Shown: positions 1-7,021 of the stretch, piece by piece
Layout of the letters: each line of letters opens with the position of its first letter
Position numbering within the stretch: the stretch's first letter is position 1
DNA from: an uncultured Acidobacteriota bacterium
Lineage (GTDB): Bacteria > Acidobacteriota > Blastocatellia > Pyrinomonadales > Pyrinomonadaceae
Direction of reading: 5' to 3'
Assembly: GCA_902826505.1 (NCBI GenBank)
Contig: CADEFG010000008.1
Coordinates: forward strand, 1 to 12,636
Length of the DNA stretch: 12,636 bases
The notes under the pieces: generated by a model
What the model was told of the DNA's origin: nothing
The model's input: the letters and a program-made list of their open reading frames with translations, nothing else
Database searches by the model: none
Made by a program: the position numbers and the translations under genes

Positions 1-162
1 ATATTGGTGTAACGCGATATTGAGGGAAACTTCAAACGGCGTTATGTTGGGGCTGAAATGAATGGTTAACACATAATTTTTCGGTAGAATCAGGGAGGGA
101 AATATAAGTTTTATCGTGCGCTCTTATATGAATTTTTAAGACCTTTTAGGAGGAGCAGATAA

Positions 163-672
163 ATGTTAACCAAGACAAATAAAAACTATTCGACAAGTGT
201 TTTTTCAGTTCGCATCGCGATCTTTTTGCAAATTATCTTCTGCGTTCTGATAATTACCGCGAGCGTCCAACAAACCGAAGCCCAAAAAGCCATCAATAAA
301 GACAATCTGCCGCTCTGGCAAAATTATAAAGGCATCTGGATCGGTACGACCGCCGACGAAATTCGTGCCAAGCTCGGAACGCCGAAATCGGAAGACGCGG
401 AAGGCTTTTTCTATATTTTTTCGGAAACGGAAAACGCCCAATTCCTGCTCGACAGCAACAAAAAAGTGCGGACGGTTTCGGTCGTTTTTAGCAGTGATAA
501 TCTTGCGTCGCCGAAATTTGACGATGTTTTCGGGAAAACCGCGCAGGCGGAGGCAAAACCCGACGGCTCGATTTTCAAGATGGTCAGATACGAAGATGCC
601 GGATATTGGATTTCCTACAACCGGATGGCGGGCGAAAAAGCCGTCGTCATCGTGATGATCCAAAAAATGTAG
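163..672 (+). CDS. Small exported protein, BamE/SmpA-like fold suspected
   Basis: The 169-residue protein has a hydrophobic segment at residues 17-34 ending in QTEA-QKA, which looks like a signal peptide cleaved near residue 40 (or an N-terminal anchor). The mature part opens with a stretch around residues 55-75 (YKGIWIGTTADEIRAKLGTP) resembling the start of SmpA/BamE-type domains, where a short strand, a 'G-x-T-x-x-E-I' helix and 'LGxP' are typical; two strand-rich segments follow (about 82-110 and 135-168). The start is well fixed by AGGAGGAG at 148-155, seven bases before ATG. It is the only plus-strand gene in the first 11 kb and converges on the lipase gene. The 162 bases upstream contain no other coding region I can support, and I see no convincing -35/-10 pair there. 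The BamE-like reading is a weak motif inference; a partner or substrate cannot be named. A protein-coding gene is likely, its function uncertain. Confidence 0.75.
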   Translation: MLTKTNKNYSTSVFSVRIAIFLQIIFCVLIITASVQQTEAQKAINKDNLPLWQNYKGIWIGTTADEIRAKLGTPKSEDAEGFFYIFSETENAQFLLDSNKKVRTVSVVFSSDNLASPKFDDVFGKTAQAEAKPDGSIFKMVRYEDAGYWISYNRMAGEKAVVIVMIQKM

Positions 673-696
673 CAATCATCTCGTGAATAGGAAATC

Positions 697-771
697 GTCA
701 ATCGGGAATCGGTAAGAAAAAACTCCGGGCGAGTTTATCAAACATGCGATCTTTCGATTTTCGATTCCCGG
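697..771. repeat. Convergent intergenic spacer with inverted CGGGAATCG
   Basis: Between the two convergent genes the 9-mer CGGGAATCG at 703-711 is repeated in inverted orientation as CGATTCCCG at 762-770. The flanks (CGTCAATCGGGAATCGG on the left; TTTCGATTTTCGATTCCCGG on the right) are made of the same CGATT/GTCAATC words as the spacer at 11336-11417. The 50-base interval between arms makes a simple terminator unlikely and no T-run follows either arm. I read it as a dispersed low-complexity intergenic repeat, function unknown. Confidence 0.45.
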
Positions 772-777
772 TTTCCG

Positions 778-800
778 AAAAAACAAAGCGCGTCCGCTTT
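778..800 (-). terminator. Intrinsic terminator of the lipase gene
   Basis: On the minus strand AAAGCG, a GACG loop and CGCTTT form a perfect 6-bp hairpin followed at once by G and six T (A-run at 778-783 on the plus strand). The stop codon of the lipase gene (799-801) overlaps the hairpin's first arm, so termination is immediate. No T-run lies on the other side, so it acts leftward only. Confidence 0.7.
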
Positions 801-1767
801 AATTGAAATTGCCGATATATTTCGGCGCCGGAATGTCGGGCGCGACGTTGTCGAGCGAATGATTACTGCCGATCGAGCGCGGATCGAGAATCGAATGTCT
901 GCCCTGCACTTCGATCCCGAAACCGGGACGAATATCGAGCGGATTGGCTTCGTTCAAAACGCTCAGTGCTTCGCCCGGCACGTAATATTGCGTGATCCGC
1001 AGCGCGTCGAGCGGATTCAGACCGAGATGATTCAAGGCGAGCGGCGCGGAATTGACCGCCGTGGCGCGCAGATCGGTTTTGATCGAAGCATACGACGCGA
1101 GACCGCCGCCGAGCGAATGTCCGGTCAAGATCACGTTATTGCCGTCGGACGCTTTCCATTTGTTTGCAAAATCAACCGCTTCCTTATACTGCGCCGTCGA
1201 AAGCCCGACGCCTTGCTTGATGTTGTCGCCCCAATCTTTGCCCTCGTCCGAACCCGAAAAAGCGACGATCACGCGTTTGTCGTTCGGATCGAGCGGTTTT
1301 AAGGCAACGGCGCGAAAACCCGTCTCCGGATCGTTTTGGACATCGACGACCTTCCATTGTTTGCCGTCGGGAAATTGATAAACGTCGCCGACTTTCGAGT
1401 TCGAGCCTTTATAAGCGATGTCGGACGCCGATTTTGTTTCGGAGAATTTCAAACCCTGCGCTCCCGGCGGATTCGGATTTCCGGGATGCGTTACCGAATC
1501 TATCGCGCGTTCGGCTAGATTGATTCCTTTTTCGGCGATCGTTTTGGCGCCGTCAAAAGTTTTATTCAAAGCGAATCTGGTCATCGAGGCTTCGAACCGT
1601 AACGCGCTGACTGCCGCATTTCCGGTCGTGGTGGCGACCGCTTCAGTAACATTGATCGCCGTTTCGGTCGCTTTGACCGTTGTCTTCAGAACGGTTTCGC
1701 CCGCATCTTTGACGTGACTGACCGCATCTTTGACCGCATTGATCGGATTCGGAATCGAAAATCCCAT
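799..1767 (-). CDS. Class-3 (Mbeg1/DUF2974-like) lipase with amphipathic helical N-terminus
   Basis: This 322-residue protein has two parts. Residues 9-95 are a repetitive amphipathic helix rich in A, V, T and K (words such as AVKDAV, HVKDAG, VKATETA, NVTEAV), resembling apolipoprotein/LEA-type repeats that coat lipid. A Pro/Gly linker (95-104) leads into an alpha/beta-hydrolase: the oxyanion region 169-183 (AFSGSDEGKDWGDN, the class-3 'F.G....DW..N' pattern), the nucleophile elbow GHSLGGG with Ser218, a candidate acid at Glu266 (VPGEALS) or Asp278, and a candidate His303 (SNHSLDNV). There is no signal peptide or lipobox, so it is cytoplasmic, or exported by a route not visible here. AAGGAGAA at 1775-1782 supports the ATG start. 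It is probably monocistronic: its own terminator follows and 179 bases separate it from the upstream gene. Lipid-ester hydrolysis is inferred from the family; the substrate is unknown. Confidence 0.85.
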   Translation of the reverse strand: MGFSIPNPINAVKDAVSHVKDAGETVLKTTVKATETAINVTEAVATTTGNAAVSALRFEASMTRFALNKTFDGAKTIAEKGINLAERAIDSVTHPGNPNPPGAQGLKFSETKSASDIAYKGSNSKVGDVYQFPDGKQWKVVDVQNDPETGFRAVALKPLDPNDKRVIVAFSGSDEGKDWGDNIKQGVGLSTAQYKEAVDFANKWKASDGNNVILTGHSLGGGLASYASIKTDLRATAVNSAPLALNHLGLNPLDALRITQYYVPGEALSVLNEANPLDIRPGFGIEVQGRHSILDPRSIGSNHSLDNVAPDIPAPKYIGNFN

Positions 1768-1946
1768 TTATTTTTCTCCTTCAGCTATTAATTTTTTTTT
1801 TCAAATTTTCTATTTAAGGTTATCGCCGGATTTCAGTAAATGTTTCCTGAAGAAATAAGCAGAGACGAGTTCCGGTTGACGCGGTCGTTAACTGAAAATT
1901 GGCTTCAATTCGAGAACGAGAAAAGAATGAAACAGGAGTTTAAGTA

Positions 1947-3518
1947 TTAAAACCAACCGCCTTTGACATCTTTTAGAACAACTTGCGCGGTGTTGTGACC
2001 CGAAGCGGCGAAAACGCCGCCGCCGGGATGCGTCGACGCGCCGGTTAAGTAGAGATTTTTGATCGGCGTTTTGTAGGCGCTCATTTCCGGGAGCGGGCGA
2101 AAGAGAAACATCTGGTCGAAATCCATCTCGACGTGCATCACGTTGCCTCTCAAGAGTCCGAGCCGCTCTTCGAGATCGAGCGGCGATTGAACGAAGCGCG
2201 AAATAATCGAATCCTTGACGTTCGGCGCGTATTGGTTGACGACCTCGATCAATTTATCGGCTTCGCGGTTTTCGATCGATTTCCAGTTTTCGCCGTTTGC
2301 GAGTTCATACGGATAATATTGTCCCCAGATAAAAAGCGTGTGTCGTCCTGCGGGCGCGAGCGTCGGGTCAACCGACGAAAAGGTCATCGCGAGCGCACCG
2401 GGATTTTTTGACGGAATGCCGTTTAGATAGTCGGCGTAGGATTTGTCTAAATAATCCAGCGAAGGACACATCAATTGCAAACCGTGGTGACAATCCGCCG
2501 CTTTGCCGCCCGAAGGCGCACTCAAATAATCGGGCAATTCCGAAACGGCGCAGCGGACGATCATCCCGAAACCATTGCCGATGCGGACGTTTTCGAGGCG
2601 TTCCGCCAAACCTGCGGGCAGATTCTCCGCGCCGATCAGTTTTAAAAATGTCGTGTGAACATGCGCGTTTGAAACGATGCGCGCGGCTTCGATGCGTGTC
2701 CCGTCCGCTAAAATAATTCCGTCCGTTTCGCCGTTTTCGACCTCAATCCGCGCGACCTCGGCGTTTAATAGAACTTCGCCGCCGTGATGCGCGAGGCATT
2801 TTGCCATCGCCTGCGTCAACGCGCCCGAACCGCCTTTGGGTCGTTTGACGCCGCTTTTATGGATCATCGAATGCCAGCCTAAAAAGTCGCCCGTCGCCAT
2901 GGCGGACGGCGGCGGTCCGCTCTGCGCCGCGAGCCACGCCATTGCCGCGCGCAAACCTTCGTGTTTAAAGGTTTGTTTGACGAGCGCGCCGTAACTCGTC
3001 ATCAATTTGCGAACCATCTCCGCCGGATTTTTCGATTTTGTGCCGAAGATCATATGCCGTCCGAGATTCATCATCGTCGGCGGTTTCAAAAATGCCTTGA
3101 AAACGCCTTCGTTCAGATTTTCCCATTCGGTCACGAATTTTTTATAGCGGTCCGCATCTTCGGGCGAAACACAGGCGATCGATTCGCAGGTTTTATCAAC
3201 GTCCTTCCAAAAATAGATCGCGCCCGCGCCGTTCGGCAGCGGCGCAAACGCAAACGGGTCGCAGTCGATATATTCGAGCCCGAATTTCTCAAGCTGCAAA
3301 TCCTTGACGACCGGCGTCAGGTGAATCATGATGTGCGCACTCGATCCGACATCGATCTTGTAGCCTTCGATCAGATCGTCCTGCGTACAAACCGCGCCGC
3401 CGACAATGTGTCGGCGTTCGAGAACGATAACCTTCAAACCCGCTTTCGCCAGATAACAGGCGCACGTCAAACCGTTGTGTCCGCCGCCGATCACGGCGAC
3501 ATCGTATTTTTGATTCAT
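1947..3518 (-). CDS. Phytoene-desaturase/PYROXD2-like FAD-dependent oxidoreductase
   Basis: The protein is about 523 residues. The N-terminus (YDVAVIGGGHNGLTCACYLA) is a Rossmann dinucleotide-binding motif with GxGxxG, followed by the FAD-ribose-binding acid in VIVLERR and the GGAVCTQDD segment typical of the carotenoid-desaturase/amine-oxidase superfamily (COG1233). The C-terminus carries the second FAD motif, LYLTGASTHPGGGVFAASG, as in phytoene desaturases and mammalian PYROXD2. Length (about 520) fits that family. No carotenoid genes (crtB, crtE, crtY) are nearby, so a carotenoid role is not supported; the PYROXD2-like branch is better but its reaction is unknown. GTG at 3521 and ATG at 3518 are adjacent in frame; I choose the ATG. 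No Shine-Dalgarno sequence is evident. A strong terminator just upstream means it must have its own promoter. Confidence 0.88.
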   Translation of the reverse strand: MNQKYDVAVIGGGHNGLTCACYLAKAGLKVIVLERRHIVGGAVCTQDDLIEGYKIDVGSSAHIMIHLTPVVKDLQLEKFGLEYIDCDPFAFAPLPNGAGAIYFWKDVDKTCESIACVSPEDADRYKKFVTEWENLNEGVFKAFLKPPTMMNLGRHMIFGTKSKNPAEMVRKLMTSYGALVKQTFKHEGLRAAMAWLAAQSGPPPSAMATGDFLGWHSMIHKSGVKRPKGGSGALTQAMAKCLAHHGGEVLLNAEVARIEVENGETDGIILADGTRIEAARIVSNAHVHTTFLKLIGAENLPAGLAERLENVRIGNGFGMIVRCAVSELPDYLSAPSGGKAADCHHGLQLMCPSLDYLDKSYADYLNGIPSKNPGALAMTFSSVDPTLAPAGRHTLFIWGQYYPYELANGENWKSIENREADKLIEVVNQYAPNVKDSIISRFVQSPLDLEERLGLLRGNVMHVEMDFDQMFLFRPLPEMSAYKTPIKNLYLTGASTHPGGGVFAASGHNTAQVVLKDVKGGWF

Positions 3519-3546
3519 CACTAAAATATCGTCGGTTGATAAGATG

Positions 3547-3593
3547 AAAAAAACAAGGCAAGCTGACGAAAAATCAGCTTGCCTTGTTTTTTT
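3547..3593. terminator. Long bidirectional intrinsic terminator
   Basis: AAACAAGGCAAGCTGA (3551-3566) and TCAGCTTGCCTTGTTT (3574-3589) are perfect complements around a 7-base loop. Flanking A and T runs extend the stem to about 20 bp, leaving T-tails on both strands. On the minus strand it lies just after the epoxide-hydrolase-like gene (stop at 3614) and ends the hydrolase/cupin operon before the oxidoreductase gene. With no plus-strand gene nearby, the plus-strand activity is probably incidental or blocks antisense transcription. Confidence 0.9.
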
Positions 3594-3613
3594 TGATGAT
3601 GAAAATCTTTCGA

Positions 3614-4540
3614 TTATTTAGCGAAAAATTTCTTTAACTCTGACTTTGTTTCTGCCGTGCGCTGTTCCATCAGCCAATGTCCGGTGTCGGCAAACATAAC
3701 TGACGTAACGTTTGTTGCTACTAATTTTGCCTGAATTTCGAGCGCGCCGCCCATCGCTTTATCGCCTTCAATCGTCAGAAGCGGCATCGGCAGTTTGGTC
3801 GCGGCAAATTTTCGATTGTCTTCGGCATCCGTCGTGTTGAATTTTTTAAACATTTCAAAAGCGGCGTGCATCGCGCCCGGCTGAGCGTAAGATTTGGCGT
3901 AAATCACGCGGTCGGCTTCCTTGAAAGTTTCGGGATGCGGCGAAAGCGATTGCCAGAAATGTTCGAGAAACAGTCGCTCTCGCCCTTTGACCAGTTCGAG
4001 CGCGATCGGGCTGCTGACGAAATGAAAATGCCAGAGCGCGGGCGTTGTATAAACCTTTTCCCAGACATCGCCGATGCCCGGAATCGGGGCTTCCAAAAGA
4101 GCGAGTTTTTCGACTTCCGACGGAAACTGCGCGGCGTAAGCGTAAGCGACCATCAAACCGATATCGTGACCGACGAGATAGATCTGTTTATAGCCCAAAG
4201 ATTTGACGAGCTCGTGAATATCAACCGCCATCGTTTTTTTGTCATAACCCGTTTCGGGACGCGACGAATCGCCCAAGCCCCGCATATCGGGCGCAATGAT
4301 CGTGTAATCTTTGCCGAATTCCTCAAAAAGCGGGATCCACATGTGCGACGTATCGCCGAAACCGTGGATCAAAACGAGCGGCGTTTTGCCGCTGCCGGCT
4401 TTCAGATAATGAATCTTCACGCCGTTGACGCTTGCCGTTTTGGATTCGTAATTTTTTTGCGCCGATGCGCTGACGACGCTGAAAATGATGGTCAAAGTCA
4501 AAACAAGCAAAACGCGATTCGATCGTAAATTAGCGGACAT
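3614..4540 (-). CDS. Secreted epoxide-hydrolase-like alpha/beta hydrolase (Asp nucleophile)
   Basis: The 308-residue protein begins with a signal peptide (hydrophobic 10-25, cut probable after SASA-Q at 27). HGFGDTSHMW (59-68) is the oxyanion motif and DMRGLGDS (85-92) is typical of epoxide hydrolases. The nucleophile elbow is VGHDIG, so Asp126 replaces Ser, as in epoxide hydrolases and haloalkane dehalogenases. His288 in DTGHW is the general base. LEAPIP (149-154) with Glu150 and WHFHF with His171 match what I recall of the secreted Pseudomonas epoxide hydrolase Cif, whose charge-relay Glu and ring-opening His occupy those places. The second ring-opening residue, a Tyr in Cif, aligns by eye to Phe231 (FEMF). 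It lacks the Arg after the nucleophile expected of fluoroacetate dehalogenases. AGGAGAA at 4551-4557 precedes the ATG by ten bases and lies inside the end of the cupin gene. Last gene of the operon; periplasmic or secreted. Substrate unknown. Confidence 0.88.
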   Translation of the reverse strand: MSANLRSNRVLLVLTLTIIFSVVSASAQKNYESKTASVNGVKIHYLKAGSGKTPLVLIHGFGDTSHMWIPLFEEFGKDYTIIAPDMRGLGDSSRPETGYDKKTMAVDIHELVKSLGYKQIYLVGHDIGLMVAYAYAAQFPSEVEKLALLEAPIPGIGDVWEKVYTTPALWHFHFVSSPIALELVKGRERLFLEHFWQSLSPHPETFKEADRVIYAKSYAQPGAMHAAFEMFKKFNTTDAEDNRKFAATKLPMPLLTIEGDKAMGGALEIQAKLVATNVTSVMFADTGHWLMEQRTAETKSELKKFFAK

Positions 4541-4545
4541 AAATT

Positions 4546-5088
4546 TTATTTTCTCCTGATGCTTTTTGAATTAACTGATCGCCGCGACGAAGATTTTTTG
4601 ACGGCGGTTTTTGTTTTTGAAACGACATATTCAGTGCTTGTCGGTCCGTAGCCGGTGATCTGCAAAACGACTGGTTCGGCTCCCGTGCGGGCAAAATGCG
4701 CGGCGTTCGGCGGTTCGGTGTAGAAACTTCCCGCCGTCAGCGGTTTGAGTTTCTTTTCATCGAAGACGGAACCGTAACCGATATACCAGGTTCCCGAAAT
4801 GACCGTCGCGACACGGTCGTCCGCGTGCGTATGCGCCTGAATCGTCGTGTTCGCGGGCACGATCAGTTGAATCGTGTACAAACCCGCTTTCGTCGGATCG
4901 CCCTTCAAAATACGGGTTTGGATGCCGCTCACGCCCGAAGTTCCGGCGCTCGCGCCAAGCTGCGCAAGCGCGAAAATCTCGCTCGGTGTCAGCCGCTGTT
5001 CGCCGGAAATATTCTGCGCGCGGGCAACGTTAAACAACAGAAATGACGTAAATACAGCAATAAGAATTTTTAAAGTTATTTTCTTCAT
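4546..5088 (-). CDS. Secreted single-domain cupin protein
   Basis: The 180-residue protein has a signal peptide (MKKITLKILIAVFTSFLLF..., cut near ARA-Q at 24-25). Residues 70-150 form one cupin barrel: motif 1 is QAHTHADDRVATVISG with metal-ligand candidates His86 and His88, and motif 2 is PPNAAHFA with His131. The classical Glu of cupin motif 1 falls on Arg92; HxH followed by (D)DRV is common in a recognisable cupin subfamily with TWYIGYG and FYTEPPN, so this looks like a family trait rather than damage. A basic tail (residues 158-180, KTAVKKSSSRR and onward) extends beyond the barrel. Its ATG overlaps the stop of the preceding hydrolase gene by one base (TAATG), indicating translational coupling, and the next gene starts five bases after its stop. 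A metal-dependent enzymatic or binding role is likely; the reaction is unknown. Confidence 0.85.
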   Translation of the reverse strand: MKKITLKILIAVFTSFLLFNVARAQNISGEQRLTPSEIFALAQLGASAGTSGVSGIQTRILKGDPTKAGLYTIQLIVPANTTIQAHTHADDRVATVISGTWYIGYGSVFDEKKLKPLTAGSFYTEPPNAAHFARTGAEPVVLQITGYGPTSTEYVVSKTKTAVKKSSSRRSVNSKSIRRK

Positions 5089-5798
5089 TAATTGTTGTCA
5101 GCGGCTTTTGCCGATTCCGCAGCGGCTAAAATTACATTTGCGACCTCTTCCGGTTTCGCGAGCATCGAAACGTGACCGGCTGACACTTCGGTGATTTTCG
5201 CGCCGATCTTTTCAGCCATTTTGCGTTCGAGTTCGGGATAAATAATGCGGTCGTTTTCCGAGACGACGAACCACGAAGGTTTTTCGCTCCAAGCCGCTTT
5301 TGAAACTTTGTCGGCGTTGGCGGAAGCTGCGAAAGGCGTTTGCACCGCCGCGACAACTGCTTTTTCTTCCGCCGACAGATCCTGCGCGAAATATTCGGCG
5401 ATTCCTGTCGTGGAAATCCTTAGAAAACCACCCGAATCAGCGCTCACCGCGCCGAACCATTCGGGTTGCGGATAATCCGCGAAAAGATCATTAACTGATT
5501 GATTTTCCGAAGGCGCAAAGGCGGCAACGTAAACGAGCGCCGCGACTTTTTCATTGATTCCGGCTTCGGTAATGACCACGCCGCCCCACGAATGCCCGAC
5601 CAGAACGACCGGCTCGGAAATTGATTCGAGCGCACGACCCACGGCGGCGACATCATCGGCAAGCGAGGTTGTCGGATTTTGAACCGCGACAACATTTAAC
5701 CCTTCAGCCAAGAGAAGCGGAATGACTTTGCTCCAGCTCGAACCATCGGCAAACGCGCCGTGAACGAGAACGATTGTTTTTTTTGTTTGATTACTCAT
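5088..5798 (-). CDS. EstC-like alpha/beta hydrolase (salicylate/pyrethroid-esterase type)
   Basis: This is a compact 236-residue cytoplasmic alpha/beta hydrolase without signal peptide. HGAFADGSSW (13-22) is the oxyanion motif of the EstC/methylketone-synthase/salicylate-esterase-like group, GHSWGG gives nucleophile Ser70, SENDRIIYPE gives acid Asp183, and AGHVSM gives His209; length and order fit the family. Members hydrolyse varied carboxyl esters, so the substrate cannot be assigned. It is the first gene of a three-gene operon: its TAA overlaps the cupin ATG in TAATG. Upstream of the ATG the sequence is AT-rich (AAGTTTTTAATTTCAAA type) with no clear Shine-Dalgarno sequence, and a hairpin at about 5808-5845 separates it from the esterase gene 69 bases upstream. 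Confidence 0.88.
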   Translation of the reverse strand: MSNQTKKTIVLVHGAFADGSSWSKVIPLLLAEGLNVVAVQNPTTSLADDVAAVGRALESISEPVVLVGHSWGGVVITEAGINEKVAALVYVAAFAPSENQSVNDLFADYPQPEWFGAVSADSGGFLRISTTGIAEYFAQDLSAEEKAVVAAVQTPFAASANADKVSKAAWSEKPSWFVVSENDRIIYPELERKMAEKIGAKITEVSAGHVSMLAKPEEVANVILAAAESAKAADNN

Positions 5799-5807
5799 TT
5801 TGAAATT

Positions 5808-5845
5808 AAAAAGTTTCAGGCATTCGTGTTTACAAACACCTGAAA
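5808..5845 (-). terminator. Weak hairpin between two hydrolase genes (terminator or operator)
   Basis: TTTCAG (5814-5819) pairs with CTGAAA (5840-5845), and inside it GTGTT (5826-5830) pairs with AACAC (5835-5839); a 6-base bulge interrupts one arm. On the minus strand the hairpin is followed by G or C and five T (A-run at 5808-5812). It would partly terminate transcripts from the HSL esterase gene before the three-gene operon. The bulged stem makes this tentative; an operator for the downstream operon is the alternative. Confidence 0.4.
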
Positions 5846-5867
5846 GTTAAAGATATTTTCTGCTAAA

Positions 5868-6866
5868 TTATCCGAGATATTTTTTGAGTTCCGCGCCGCA
5901 TTGTTCAAAAAGCGAACGAACTTGCGGCAATTCGGCTAAACCGTTCAAAAGTCCGAAATCATGGATCATTCCGTTGTAGCGGACGGTTGTCACCTTGACG
6001 CCGGCTTCGTCGAGCTTGCGTCCGTAGGCTTCGCCTTCGTCGCGCAGAACATCCGATTCGCCCGTGATGACGAGCGCCGGCGGCAAACCTTTTAATTGTT
6101 CAATGGTTGCCTGCAAGGGCGAGGCGTAAATGTCTTTGCGTTTTTCCGGTTCGGGAATATACATGTCGTACATCCATTTCATCAAAGGCGTCGTTAAAAA
6201 ACGCGCTTCGCCGAACTCCCGGTAAGATTCGGTTTCAAAATCGGCATCGACGATCGCCCATAATAAAATTTGCAGTTTGATCTCGGGTCCGCCTTCTGCC
6301 TTTGCTTTCAAAGCCGTCACCGCCGTCATATTGCCGCCGACGCTGTTGCCGACGACCGCCAGATTTTGACCGTCAACATTAATCTCGTCGCCGTTTTCCG
6401 CGACCCATCGAAGCGCCGCGAAAATTTCGTTGATCTGCTGCGGATAAACCGCCTCGGGCGTGCGCGTGTAATTGACAAAAACCGCCGCAAAGCCCGAATT
6501 GACAACCAGATCGCGCACCATCCGGCGATGCGTCGGGTAATCGCCCAAAACCCAGCCGCCGCCGTGGATAAACAGCAGGACGGGCAATTTGCCGCCCGCG
6601 CCTTCGGGACGAACGACATTTAATAAAATCTCAAAGCCGTCCGCCAGAATCGTTTTTTCCGATTCCTCGATGCCCGAATAATCCACTTTAGCCGAAGCTT
6701 GCGCACTTTCTAAAACTTTCCGCGCTTCGGCGGGCGTCAGTTTTTCAAGCTCGGGCGGCGCGGGCGAGTTCAAGACCTTTAAAAATTCCTTTGTTCCGGG
6801 CGAAAGTCGCGGATCGTCCGCCACTTCCAATGTTTCAATTGATTCCGACATTTTTGTACTGTTCAT
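5868..6866 (-). CDS. HSL-family (alpha/beta hydrolase fold-3) esterase
   Basis: The 332-residue protein shows the full hormone-sensitive-lipase (bacterial family IV) signature: FIHGGGWVLGDY (99-110) with the HGGG oxyanion hole, GNSVGGN (173-179) with nucleophile Ser175, GESDVLRDEG (269-278) with acid Asp272, and GMIHDF (299-304) with His302. The nucleophile motif is GNSVG rather than the commoner GDSAG. Residues 1-60 form a variable helical cap without signal peptide, so the enzyme is probably cytoplasmic. Family members cleave short-chain esters. GGGAGA at 6872-6877 lies seven or so bases before the chosen ATG; the second Met (residue 6) would be too far away. The 155-base upstream spacer contains an imperfect dyad that may be an operator. 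It could be transcribed alone or feed the downstream operon. Confidence 0.9.
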   Translation of the reverse strand: MNSTKMSESIETLEVADDPRLSPGTKEFLKVLNSPAPPELEKLTPAEARKVLESAQASAKVDYSGIEESEKTILADGFEILLNVVRPEGAGGKLPVLLFIHGGGWVLGDYPTHRRMVRDLVVNSGFAAVFVNYTRTPEAVYPQQINEIFAALRWVAENGDEINVDGQNLAVVGNSVGGNMTAVTALKAKAEGGPEIKLQILLWAIVDADFETESYREFGEARFLTTPLMKWMYDMYIPEPEKRKDIYASPLQATIEQLKGLPPALVITGESDVLRDEGEAYGRKLDEAGVKVTTVRYNGMIHDFGLLNGLAELPQVRSLFEQCGAELKKYLG

Positions 6867-6903
6867 ATATTTCTCCCTAGTTCAGTTTTGCTTTTTGGTT
6901 TGA

Positions 6904-6950
6904 ATTCTATTATGCCAAATCCGAACATTCGGCACATCACGAAATAGAAT
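6904..6950. promoter_or_regulatory. Nested dyad in the esterase promoter region
   Basis: ATTCTATT (6904-6911) and AATAGAAT (6943-6950) form a perfect 8-bp inverted repeat, and nested inside is CCGAA-CA-TTCGG (6921-6932). On the minus strand a -10-like CATAAT lies just inside the distal arm, about 45 bases before the esterase ATG; no good -35 is visible. The inner palindrome would sit over the -35 area, as expected for a repressor or activator site. Seven T follow on the plus strand but no plus-strand gene would need a terminator here. Operator reading is inference. Confidence 0.35.
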
Positions 6951-7021
6951 GTTTTTTTCGTAACACTCTTTGTTTATGAACTAATACCACTTTCGGGTTA
7001 ACAAAATGTTGCCGGGGAAGA

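Noticed and set aside
2961..3524. 187-residue plus-strand open frame
   Set aside because: Antisense shadow of the FAD oxidoreductase, whose dinucleotide motifs are unambiguous on the minus strand.
3866..4528. 220-residue plus-strand open frame
   Set aside because: It lies opposite the epoxide-hydrolase-like gene, is rich in Arg and Phe as expected of an antisense shadow of GC-rich codons, and has no recognisable motif or ribosome-binding site.
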